DNA of 39,352 nucleotides from an uncultured Novosphingobium sp. (GTDB lineage: Bacteria; Pseudomonadota; Alphaproteobacteria; Sphingomonadales; Sphingomonadaceae), in the NCBI GenBank assembly GCA_937864195.1, contig CALMJG010000107.1, positions 1-39,352 of the forward strand, in the 5' to 3' direction. The position numbers were made by a program, and so were the translations under genes. A model generated the notes under the pieces. The model worked only from the letters and a program-made list of their open reading frames with translations, was not told where the DNA came from and did no database searches. Shown here one piece after another: positions 7,436 through 14,668 of the stretch. Each line of letters opens with the position of its first letter. The stretch's first letter is position 1.

Positions 7436-8563
7436 ATGAAGCAAGCTTTCTGGACCAGGTCGCCGGTCCTTTTCGCGCTGGTGGTGGCAATCGCCTCGCC
7501 GGCGATCGCGCAGAGCGCAGGGGACAAGGCCGCCGAAGCGCGGTTGCGCAAGATCGAGACCGAGGTCAAGGCGCTCCAGCGCCAGGTCTTCCCGGGCGGG
7601 GATGGCAAGTATTTCCCGGCGCAGGTCCAGCCCGCACAACCAGCCGCGCCGACCGGGACCCCGGCCAGCAACCCGGTTGCCGACCTGCTCGCGCGGATGG
7701 ACGCGCTTGAGACGCAGGTCCAGCGGCTGACCGCCCAGACCGAGGAAAACGGCAACCGCATCGCCAAGATCGAGGCGCGCCTTTCCGCCAGCGATCCCGC
7801 GAGCCCGGCTCCCGCCGTGACCCCTGCGCCGGCCGGGGCGCCGATCACGACTGCGGCGGCAACCCCCGCGCCCGCACCGGCGCCGGTAACGCCGACCTTG
7901 ACCAATGGCGCGACGACCAATTCCAACCTGGCGGTGATGTCCGGCGGCGCGGCGACCGTGCCCGCTGCGGTGACGGCCTCGGCCCCGGTTGCCTCGCAGC
8001 CGGCGGTGGCCACGGCTGTCGCCGCTCCGGTCGCGGCGCAGCAAGCTGCCCCGGCACCTGCCAAGCCTGCCGCGGCGAAACCCGCTGCGGCAAAGCCCGC
8101 TGCGGCGACCCCGGCCAAGCCTTCGCCGCAGCGCCTGGCTGCCGTCCGGGCCATCCCCAAGCCGCAGACGGCCGATGCCGGGGACGACGAATATTCCTAT
8201 GGCTTCCGCCTGTGGGAAGCGAAGTTCTATCCCGAAGCGCAGCAGCAGCTGAAGCTGTTCATGGAAAAGTACCCCCGCCACGCGCGCGCGTCCTATGCCC
8301 GCAACCTGCTGGGGCGCAGCTATCTCGACGCGGGTGACCCGACCGAGGCGGCCAGCTGGTTCTACCAGAACTACCAGGCCGACAAGCGGGGCGACCGCGC
8401 GCCGGACAGCCTGCTGTTCCTGGCCGAATCGATGCGCCGCCGCGAGGATACCCGCCGCGCCTGCATCGCGCTGGCGCAGTTCGCGGACGACTATCCCAAG
8501 GAGGCCGCCGGGCGGCTCAAGACGCAGTACGATGCGACCCGGGGCGCGCTGAAGTGCAGCTGA
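7436..8563 (+). CDS. CpoB/YbgF-like periplasmic TPR protein
   Basis: A 375-residue exported protein. Residues 1-25 are a Sec signal peptide ending AIA before QSAGD. A short coiled coil (about 33-50) and a second (about 83-117) resemble the trimerising part of CpoB; then a very Ala/Pro-rich spacer to about 235; then TPR-type repeats (about 245-375: FRLWEAKFYPEAQQQLKLF, YARNLLGRSYLDAGD). CpoB normally coordinates Tol-Pal constriction with septal wall synthesis. No tol or pal gene is present here, but the gene sits just before tilS, as cpoB often does. The ATG at 7436 follows GGTGGGA and gives a cleaner signal peptide than the ATG at 7424. Confidence 0.8.
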   Translation: MKQAFWTRSPVLFALVVAIASPAIAQSAGDKAAEARLRKIETEVKALQRQVFPGGDGKYFPAQVQPAQPAAPTGTPASNPVADLLARMDALETQVQRLTAQTEENGNRIAKIEARLSASDPASPAPAVTPAPAGAPITTAAATPAPAPAPVTPTLTNGATTNSNLAVMSGGAATVPAAVTASAPVASQPAVATAVAAPVAAQQAAPAPAKPAAAKPAAAKPAAATPAKPSPQRLAAVRAIPKPQTADAGDDEYSYGFRLWEAKFYPEAQQQLKLFMEKYPRHARASYARNLLGRSYLDAGDPTEAASWFYQNYQADKRGDRAPDSLLFLAESMRRREDTRRACIALAQFADDYPKEAAGRLKTQYDATRGALKCS

Positions 8564-8570
8564 GCGTCTG

Positions 8571-9521
8571 GTGCCGCCTGACCTGATCGAGCGTTTTCGC
8601 GCCGACCTTGCGGCACTGGGCTTCAGGGACGGAAAGCTGGCGATCGCGGTATCGGGCGGGCCGGACAGCCTGGCCCTGCTCGCGCTGGCCCATGCCGCCC
8701 TGCCGGGCGCGGTCGAGGCGGCGACAGTCGACCACGGCCTGCGCGAAGCGAGCGCCGGCGAGGCGCGGGCGGTTGCCGCGCTCTGTGCCGGGCTGGGCGT
8801 TCCCCATGCGGTGCTGAAAGTGCAAGTTGCGTCCGGCAATGTCCAATCCGAGGCGCGCAGCGCGCGCTACGGTGCGCTTGCCGGATGGATGGAGGGCCGG
8901 GGCCTTGCTGCTCTCGCGACCGCGCACCATGCCGACGACCAGGCGGAAACCCTGCTGCTGCGGCTGAACCGGGCGAGCGGGGTGTCCGGCCTGGCCGGCG
9001 TCCGGGCGCGGGGCCTGGTGCCGGGTACGCGGCTGCCTTTGCTGCGCCCCCTGCTCGGCTGGCGGCGGGCCGAACTCGCGCGGATCGTCTCGGACGCCGG
9101 CTGGCAGGCAGCGCAGGATCCCTCCAACACCGACGACCGGTTCGACCGCGCGCGGCTGCGCAAGGAACTGGTCGCGGCCGACTGGCTCGACGTCCCGGCG
9201 CTGGCCGCCAGCGCCGCGCACCTTGCCGATGCCGATGCCGCTCTGGCCTGGGCAGCGGCGCGCGAATGGAGCGAATGCGTTGAGCGTTCGCCGATGGGGC
9301 TGACCTATCGGCCCCGCGCGCCGCGGGCCGTGGCGCTGCGGGTGATCGCGCGGATCGTTACGGAACTTGATGGAACGGAGCCGCGCGGCCGCGCGGCGGC
9401 GCGGCTGTTCGATGCGCTGGTGGCGCGCCAGCCGGCCTCGATCGGCGGGCTGGTGGCGCGGGCCGTGCCCGAGGGCTGGACCTTCAGCAAGGCGCCGAAG
9501 CGGGCGGCGCCACGAGGCTAA
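8571..9521 (+). CDS. tilS: tRNA(Ile)-lysidine synthase
   Basis: A 316-residue TilS, which joins lysine to C34 of the CAU-anticodon isoleucine tRNA using ATP, so that it reads AUA codons. The N-type PP-loop SGGPDS is at residues 28-33, followed by AATVDHGLREAS, ATAHHADDQAETLLLRLNRASG, and RPLLGWRRAEL with DPSNTDDRFDRARLR, all typical of the catalytic domain. The protein is short: the extra C-terminal tRNA-contact domain of the E. coli enzyme (about 430 residues) is missing. The start is GTG at 8571, seven bases after the preceding stop, which suggests coupling to the CpoB-like gene. Its TAA overlaps the stop codon of the convergent gene at 9518. Confidence 0.95.
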   Translation: MPPDLIERFRADLAALGFRDGKLAIAVSGGPDSLALLALAHAALPGAVEAATVDHGLREASAGEARAVAALCAGLGVPHAVLKVQVASGNVQSEARSARYGALAGWMEGRGLAALATAHHADDQAETLLLRLNRASGVSGLAGVRARGLVPGTRLPLLRPLLGWRRAELARIVSDAGWQAAQDPSNTDDRFDRARLRKELVAADWLDVPALAASAAHLADADAALAWAAAREWSECVERSPMGLTYRPRAPRAVALRVIARIVTELDGTEPRGRAAARLFDALVARQPASIGGLVARAVPEGWTFSKAPKRAAPRG

Positions 9522-10171
9522 GTCCGCCGCTCCATCCCTTGCTGCCGCATCCGCCAGACCAGCTGTTCGAAGCGGTCCTGCCCGAAGAACGGTTCACCCG
9601 CATAAACCATCAGCGGCACGCCGTAGTGCCCGCCAAGGCGCTGGTCAGCCTCGCTTTGCGCGATCGCCGCGTCGAGCCGGTCGGCCTCCGCCTCGATCAC
9701 CGCATCCATTTCAGCGAGGTCCAGTCCGGCGCTTTGCGCCGCGCGCGCCAGGTGGTCGCCTTCGTGCCAGTTGTCGGTCTCGCCCGACCAGATCAGGTGG
9801 CTGACCGCGTGCACCAGGGGCAGACCCTTGCCGCGCTCCGCCGCCAGCTGGCCCAGGCGCGTCAGGCGGTGGATATAGGGCTGTTCCTTGGGATAGGTCC
9901 GCGTCGTGAAGTCCATCTTCACCGGATCAGGGCGCGGCCAGCGCAGCGTCATGCCGGCAAATTCGGCGCTGCGCACGCAGTCGCGCATCAGGTAGCTGGT
10001 CCACAGCGGATCGGCGTTGGCGAAGAAATCCGGCTGGCGCACCGCGATGGGCAGGACCGGGCGGACGTTGACGCTGGCGTCCCAATCCCGCTCCAGCTCG
10101 ATCATCCGGGGAACGACGAGGTAGGAATAGGGCGAGCGGAACGACCAGAACAGGTCGACACTGTGGGTCAT
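9518..10171 (-). CDS. DsbA-family isomerase, 2-hydroxychromene-2-carboxylate isomerase type
   Basis: A 217-residue thioredoxin-fold protein of the DsbA/HCCA-isomerase group, related to kappa-class glutathione transferases. The N-terminus has FWSFRSPYSYL in place of a CxxC active site, so it is not a disulfide oxidase; a serine (S10 or S13) probably contacts glutathione, as in the naphthalene-pathway isomerase. The C-terminus carries GVPLMVYAGEPFFGQDRFEQ, the usual family ending. The real substrate is unknown and nothing nearby shows a full aromatic pathway. The ATG at 10171 overlaps the TGA of the upstream dehydrogenase (ATGA at 10168-10171), so the two are translated from one message. Confidence 0.85.
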   Translation of the reverse strand: MTHSVDLFWSFRSPYSYLVVPRMIELERDWDASVNVRPVLPIAVRQPDFFANADPLWTSYLMRDCVRSAEFAGMTLRWPRPDPVKMDFTTRTYPKEQPYIHRLTRLGQLAAERGKGLPLVHAVSHLIWSGETDNWHEGDHLARAAQSAGLDLAEMDAVIEAEADRLDAAIAQSEADQRLGGHYGVPLMVYAGEPFFGQDRFEQLVWRMRQQGMERRT

Positions 10172-11217
10172 GCGGCAATCGTCCCCATATCGATCACGAA
10201 GCGGTACTTCACGTCGGCCTTCTCCATGCGTTCGAAGGCATGGTTGATCTCGTCCATCCGGATCAGCTCGATTTCGGCGGTGATGCCCTTCTCGCCGCAC
10301 AGGTCGAGCATTTCCTGGGTCTGGGCTATGCCGCCCACTCCCGAGCCGGAAACCGCCCGCTGTCCGCCGAGCAGCAGGCCGGAATGGAAGGGCTCCATCA
10401 TCTCGATCATGCCGACGATGCAGAGCGTGCCCTGCTTGTCGAGCAGGTGGAGGTAGGGCGTGACATCGTGCTTCACCGGCACGGTATCGAGCAGGAAATC
10501 GAAACTGCGGGTGGCGGCGCGCATTGCCTGCTTGTCGGTGGAAACCAGCACGTGGTCCGCGCCCAGCTTCTTGGCGTCCTCGCCCTTGGCGGGGGAGGTG
10601 GTGATCATCGTCACTTCGGCGCCCAGCGCCTTGGCGAACTTGACGCCCATGTGACCAAGGCCGCCAAGCCCGATCACTCCCACCCGGGTGCCGGCGCCGA
10701 CGTTCCAGTTGCGCAGGGGGCTGTAGGTGGTGATCCCGGCGCAGAGCAGCGGCGCGGCGGCCGCCATGTCGAGGTTTTCGGGCACGCGCAGGACGAAGGG
10801 TTCGGCTACAACGATGCTGGCCGAGTAGCCACCGTAGGTCGGGCTGCCGTCGATCCGGTCCTTGCCGTTGTAGGTGCCAGTGGAGCCTTCGCGGCAGTAG
10901 TTTTCCTCGCCTTCCTCGCAAGCGTCGCAGTGGCGGCAGGAATCGACCACGGTGCCCACGGCCACGCGGTCCCCCACCTTGAAGCGGGTCACGCCGGGGC
11001 CGACGGCGCGGACCGTGCCGACGATCTCGTGGCCGGGCACGAAGGGATACCTGGTCCGCCCCCAGTCGTTGCGGGCGGCGTGGAGATCCGAATGGCACAC
11101 CCCGCAATAGGCAATGTCGATGGCCACGTCCTCGCCGCGCAAGGGCCGCCGGTCGATGGTCATGGGGCTGAGGCCGGAAGTCGGGGCAGTGGCTCCCCAG
11201 GCGGGGGTGGCTGGCAT
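10168..11217 (-). CDS. Zinc-dependent NAD(P) alcohol dehydrogenase (YahK/CAD-like)
   Basis: A 349-residue medium-chain dehydrogenase that would interconvert alcohols and aldehydes with NAD(P). The catalytic zinc site is YCGVCHSDLH (C38) and PGHEIVG (H63, E64); the structural zinc loop has C94, C97, C100 and C108; the Rossmann glycine motif is GLGGLGHMGVKFAKALGA. These features fit the cinnamyl-alcohol/YahK-type aldehyde reductase branch, usually NADPH-dependent with broad substrates; detoxifying reactive aldehydes is a plausible role. It is the first gene of a two-gene operon with the isomerase at 9518-10171 and has a strong promoter with a palindromic operator (11259-11287), so it is probably inducible. 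Confidence 0.92.
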   Translation of the reverse strand: MPATPAWGATAPTSGLSPMTIDRRPLRGEDVAIDIAYCGVCHSDLHAARNDWGRTRYPFVPGHEIVGTVRAVGPGVTRFKVGDRVAVGTVVDSCRHCDACEEGEENYCREGSTGTYNGKDRIDGSPTYGGYSASIVVAEPFVLRVPENLDMAAAAPLLCAGITTYSPLRNWNVGAGTRVGVIGLGGLGHMGVKFAKALGAEVTMITTSPAKGEDAKKLGADHVLVSTDKQAMRAATRSFDFLLDTVPVKHDVTPYLHLLDKQGTLCIVGMIEMMEPFHSGLLLGGQRAVSGSGVGGIAQTQEMLDLCGEKGITAEIELIRMDEINHAFERMEKADVKYRFVIDMGTIAA

Positions 11218-11258
11218 GGCGTGGTCTCCCGTGGCTGCGGCGCAGGCCGCTTGCCGCC

Positions 11259-11287
11259 ATTAATCGCGCGATTAAGGCCGGTGTCAA
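11259..11287 (-). promoter_or_regulatory. Promoter of the alcohol dehydrogenase operon
   Basis: On the minus strand a perfect -35 box TTGACA (11282-11287) is followed after 17 bases by ATTAAT (11259-11264), which matches the -10 consensus at four positions. Transcription would begin near 11252 and give a leader of about 35 bases before the ATG at 11217. Confidence 0.6.
11260..11275. promoter_or_regulatory. Perfect 16-bp palindromic operator in the alcohol dehydrogenase promoter
   Basis: TTAATCGCGCGATTAA is its own reverse complement over all 16 bases and covers the end of the spacer and most of the -10 box. A bound dimer would block RNA polymerase. Palindromes of this size and shape are typical of TetR-, MarR- or HxlR-type repressors, but no regulator gene lies next to it, so its ligand and protein are unknown. 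Confidence 0.65.
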
Positions 11288-11327
11288 TCGAGGCTGTTGT
11301 CAGATGCCGGGTCGGCGCGCGGGCCGA

Positions 11328-11969
11328 TCAGCCCTCGATCAGCGAGTCGCCCTTGCCGATGCGCTTGCCGCGGGTGATGTAGACCTTGTCGCCGATTTCG
11401 GTCACGCCGAACAGCCGCCTGGCGAAATCGTCGGGCACGCCGATGCAGCCGTGGCTGGCATAGCCCTTTTCCACCTTCGTGCCGTGGATTGCCACGCCAT
11501 CCTCGGTCAGGTTCTGGGTGAAGGGCATCGGTGCCAGATCATAGGTGCGCGAATAGTGTTCCGCCTTCTTCCACTTGATCGGGAAGACGCCAAGCGGGGT
11601 GGGCTTTTCGCTGGTGCCCAGTAGGACGGCGGTGGCGCCGATCTCGTAGCCGCCCCGGAACACCGACAGCACCCGGGCATCGAGATCGACGGTAACGACC
11701 AGCGGGCCGTCGGCCACGCCCTTGTCGTCCCAGTGCCATTCGCCATAACGGATCGGCCCCTTGATCGGCAGGACCCGCTTGATCACGAAGCGTTCGTCGC
11801 GGGGCCTGGGCGGGGCGGCCTTGGCGGGGGCGGGGGCAGGCCGGGCGGCCATGGCGGCAGGAACGCGCGCTTCGGGCCGGGTGTTCTGGACCATCAGCCA
11901 CCCAGCCGCGCCCACCAGCACGACGAAGGCTCCCATCAGACCTGTGGTGGCATTGAGCTTGAGACCCAT
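11328..11969 (-). CDS. L,D-transpeptidase (YkuD domain)
   Basis: A 213-residue membrane-anchored L,D-transpeptidase. One N-terminal helix (about 10-27) is followed by an Ala/Pro-rich linker (31-57) and a YkuD domain from about residue 90 to 200. The active site is AIHGTKVEKGYASHGCIGVP, with catalytic C175 and histidines H162 and H173. The arginine that commonly follows in SHGCIR is glycine here (G177). The family makes 3-3 crosslinks in peptidoglycan or attaches lipoproteins to it. ATG 11969 follows GAGGAACC, which fixes the start over the upstream ATG at 12005. It may be co-transcribed with the glycosyltransferase 139 bases upstream, though small hairpins in that gap could separate them. Confidence 0.92.
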   Translation of the reverse strand: MGLKLNATTGLMGAFVVLVGAAGWLMVQNTRPEARVPAAMAARPAPAPAKAAPPRPRDERFVIKRVLPIKGPIRYGEWHWDDKGVADGPLVVTVDLDARVLSVFRGGYEIGATAVLLGTSEKPTPLGVFPIKWKKAEHYSRTYDLAPMPFTQNLTEDGVAIHGTKVEKGYASHGCIGVPDDFARRLFGVTEIGDKVYITRGKRIGKGDSLIEG

Positions 11970-12108
11970 CGGTTCCTCGCGGCGATTCCCGGCTTTGCGG
12001 ACCATGCGGCCTGACGGCGGCTGACGCCAGCCCGCAGCCCCGCCTGTTCCGGCGCGGAACTGCCTAGCGCGAAGAGGTTAACGGGCCTGCCCCGGAACGC
12101 GGCAGGGA

Positions 12109-13377
12109 TCAGAGCGCGGGAACCGGCACCGGAAGCGGCGCTGGCACAGTGGGGCGGGCGGCGCCGGGAACCAGTTCCTCGAACAGGCTGGAATAGTTTT
12201 CGACCATCGCCTCGATCGCGAAGCCCCTGACCCGGGCGAAGCCGGCCTCGCGCATGGCGGCGCGCCGCTGGGGATCGGCAATCAGCCGGGCGATGCCGGC
12301 GGCCAGCGCGGCCTCGTCATCCACCGGCACAAGTTCCCCGCTCACCCCCGGCTCGATCACGTCGCGCGGGCCGAAGCTGCAATCGGTCATCAGCACCGGG
12401 GCGCCGCAGGCAAGCGCCTCGGCCGCCACGGTCGGGAAGCCTTCCCAGCGGCTGGGCAGGACGAACAGGTCAGCTCGCGCCATCCAGGCGTAGGGATTAG
12501 CGACGAAGCCGATGAAGCGGACATGCTCGCCCACGCCCAGCTGCGCGGCGAGCCGGTGGAGCTGATCCAGTCGGCTGCCCTTGCCCAGGATCACCAGCGC
12601 GTGGCTGCGCCAGATCCCGCTGGCGGCAAAGGCGCGCAGCAGCACTTCATGCGCCTTCTGGTATTCCAGCCGTCCGGCGGTGATGATGTAGGGGCGGTTG
12701 GGCAGGCCGCCCAGCGGTTCGTCCTTCATTGCCGCGATCGCATCGAGGTCGATCGGGTTGTTGATCATCCGCATCCGCGCCGGATCGAGATCGAGGTCGC
12801 GCACCAGCCCTTCGGCCATGTCGGTCGAGTTCGACAGCACCACGTCTGCCCGGCGATAGGCGCGCCGGGTGAGCGAGAGCGACACGCCGCGCACCAGATC
12901 GCTGGGCGCTTCCTCGTTGATCACGGCCAGCACGTTGTTGCCTTCGCGCGCGATCCACTTCGGACGCCTGCGCCCCAGGTTCATCAGCGAGAGCCAGGCC
13001 AGCAGGTTGGTGCCCTTGAGGAAGCTCATCACCACGTCGGGGCGCGTTTCGGTGATCATCCGGCGAAACGCCAGCGGCGCGCGCACGGCGCTGCCGATCA
13101 GCTTGCCGGGAGCATACTGGGCGCTGTTGGGGCCGTCATAGTTGAAATGCGCCTCCCCGTCGGGCGCGACCAGAACCTTCGTCATGTCGCGGACATGGCT
13201 GATGTAGGGGCCGGCCTTGCGCAGCAAGCCCATGCGCATGTCGATCCGGCGGGGGTCATGCTGGTTGAGCAGGTGGACCGCCACGCGTTCCGCGCCGCCG
13301 CCATGCAGCGACGAAAGCAGCAACAGGACCTTCAGGGGGCGGCCAAGTGCCGGGCCCGGGGGTGCAATTCCATGCAT
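12109..13377 (-). CDS. Glycosyltransferase family 4
   Basis: A 422-residue GT-B fold glycosyltransferase. The N-terminal half has the glycine loop SSLHGGGAERVAVHLL (about 22-37); the C-terminal half has TAGRLEYQKAHEVLLRAF (233-250) and the EX7E nucleotide-sugar motif, E312 to E320 in WEGFPTVAAEALACGAP. Such enzymes transfer sugars from activated donors to lipid or polysaccharide acceptors at the cytoplasmic membrane face. No other polysaccharide genes are adjacent, so donor and acceptor cannot be named. The end is a Pro/Ala/Val tail. It is divergent from the phospholipase D-like gene, with a 70-base gap that holds a long dyad (13407-13438). Confidence 0.9.
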   Translation of the reverse strand: MHGIAPPGPALGRPLKVLLLLSSLHGGGAERVAVHLLNQHDPRRIDMRMGLLRKAGPYISHVRDMTKVLVAPDGEAHFNYDGPNSAQYAPGKLIGSAVRAPLAFRRMITETRPDVVMSFLKGTNLLAWLSLMNLGRRRPKWIAREGNNVLAVINEEAPSDLVRGVSLSLTRRAYRRADVVLSNSTDMAEGLVRDLDLDPARMRMINNPIDLDAIAAMKDEPLGGLPNRPYIITAGRLEYQKAHEVLLRAFAASGIWRSHALVILGKGSRLDQLHRLAAQLGVGEHVRFIGFVANPYAWMARADLFVLPSRWEGFPTVAAEALACGAPVLMTDCSFGPRDVIEPGVSGELVPVDDEAALAAGIARLIADPQRRAAMREAGFARVRGFAIEAMVENYSSLFEELVPGAARPTVPAPLPVPVPAL

Positions 13378-13406
13378 TTACCACCTCTAAGCGCCGACCG
13401 AAAGGT

Positions 13407-13438
13407 GCCTTGCCATCGCGCGGGGGCGCTGGCAAGGC
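13407..13438. other. Long stem-loop just before the phospholipase D-like start
   Basis: GCCTTGCCA (13407-13415) pairs perfectly with TGGCAAGGC (13430-13438), and an inner GCGC/GCGC stem closes on a GGGG loop, separated from the outer stem by a two-base bulge. It ends nine bases before the ATG at 13448, so as RNA it could affect translation; as DNA it could be an operator shared by the divergent genes. Confidence 0.5.
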
Positions 13439-13447
13439 CTGGCGGCG

Positions 13448-14578
13448 ATGCAGCAATCGACTTTGCCCCAGGATGAACGGCCGCGCTTTGAGCTGCTGGT
13501 CGGTTCCGCCGCGTTCTGGACCCGGGCCAGTTGCGACATCGCCGGGGCGGAGCGGCGGGTTCTGGTCCAGGCGATGACGTTCGAGGGCGATGATGCCGGC
13601 CTGCCGGTTGCCCATGCCATCGCGCAAAGCCCGGCGGCGGACCGCCGGGTCCTGGTGGACGACTATACCCGCCATGTCGTCAACGATACATTCCTTGCCC
13701 TGTCGCGCGACCCGGCGCTCCACGGCGAGGCGGCCGAAACCCGGGCCATGTTCGACCGGCTGATGGCGGCCGGGGCCGGGGTGCGCGTCACCAACCCGCT
13801 AGGCCGCAATCCGCTGCGCTATGCGACGCGCAACCACAAGAAACTGCTGGTGATGGACGATGCCGTCTGGATCGGCGGGATCAACTTTTCGGACCACAAC
13901 TTCGCCTGGCACGACATGATGCTGCGGATCGAGCATGCGCCAATCGCTGACTGGCTGGCTGCGCAGTTCGATGCGGACTGGAGCGGGAATGTAGCCACGG
14001 CTGGCGAGGGGATCGCGGGGATCGACCTCCTCAGCCTCGACGGCAGTGGCAACGAGGCGGGCTTTGCCCCGCTGCTTGAGATGTTCGCGGGCGCGCGCCG
14101 CTCGATCGAGGTGATCAGCGCCTATCCCACCTTTCCGTTCGTCGATGCCATGGCCCAGGCAGCGCGGGCCGGCGCCAGGGTCACGATCTATACCCCCCGG
14201 CCCAACAACAAGCCGGTGATCCGCGATTACCTGCTGGGCGCGGCGGCGCCTGCCGGGGTGGAACTGCGCCTGACCCCGATGATGACCCACGCCAAGGCCG
14301 CGCTGATCGACGGAGAGGCACTGGTGCTGGGTTCCTCGAACTTCGATTTCGTCAGCCACCGCGCCAATGCCGAATATGTCGCCACGGTGCGCGATGCCGC
14401 CCTGATCGCGGAGTTCGAGGCGCAGATGCTGGCCCCGATCCGCGACGGGTCCGGCCCGCCCGAACCGGGCGATTTCTCGGCCTGGCGATCGTGGAAGGCG
14501 CGCGCTGCGCTGCGCCTTGCCGACGCCCTGATCGCCCGCCTCAGCCACGGCCCGCGCGTGGCTGAGTGGCGCGGCTGA
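13448..14578 (+). CDS. Phospholipase D-like / cardiolipin-synthase-like protein
   Basis: A 376-residue protein with two intact HKD motifs: H130-x-K132-x4-D137 in RNHKKLLVMDDAVWIGGINF, and H281-x-K283-x4-D288 in THAKAALIDGEALVLGSSNF. Two motifs in one chain make a complete PLD active site, which cuts or transfers phosphatidyl groups; cardiolipin synthases are the closest familiar relatives. No membrane segments are evident at the N-terminus, unlike typical cardiolipin synthases, so a soluble or peripheral enzyme is more likely. A nuclease role is possible but less likely given the motif context. Divergent from a glycosyltransferase and 58 bases before the leader ORF at 14636. Confidence 0.88.
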   Translation: MQQSTLPQDERPRFELLVGSAAFWTRASCDIAGAERRVLVQAMTFEGDDAGLPVAHAIAQSPAADRRVLVDDYTRHVVNDTFLALSRDPALHGEAAETRAMFDRLMAAGAGVRVTNPLGRNPLRYATRNHKKLLVMDDAVWIGGINFSDHNFAWHDMMLRIEHAPIADWLAAQFDADWSGNVATAGEGIAGIDLLSLDGSGNEAGFAPLLEMFAGARRSIEVISAYPTFPFVDAMAQAARAGARVTIYTPRPNNKPVIRDYLLGAAAPAGVELRLTPMMTHAKAALIDGEALVLGSSNFDFVSHRANAEYVATVRDAALIAEFEAQMLAPIRDGSGPPEPGDFSAWRSWKARAALRLADALIARLSHGPRVAEWRG

Positions 14579-14635
14579 GCCATGTTCCCCCGCTGCCGCA
14601 GCGCGGCTAGACCGGTGGGAAGAGGAGATTCGCCG

Positions 14636-14668
14636 ATGCCCCGCCTGCCTGCGGACCTGCCCAAGTGA
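14636..14668 (+). CDS. Ten-codon leader ORF overlapping the oxidoreductase start
   Basis: ATG at 14636 has the best ribosome binding site of the region (AGAGGAG about eight bases before it) and encodes only MPRLPADLPK before TGA at 14666-14668. That stop overlaps the GTG start of the next gene (GTGA at 14665-14668), which itself lacks a clear site. Ribosomes finishing the leader could restart on the GTG. The alternative is that a one-base difference splits a longer natural N-terminus. Confidence 0.45.
   Translation: MPRLPADLPK

Noticed and set aside
9518..11287. One 589-codon minus-strand protein including the isomerase
   Set aside because: The upstream two thirds are an out-of-frame reading of the alcohol dehydrogenase; the isomerase starts at 10171 with an ATGA overlap.
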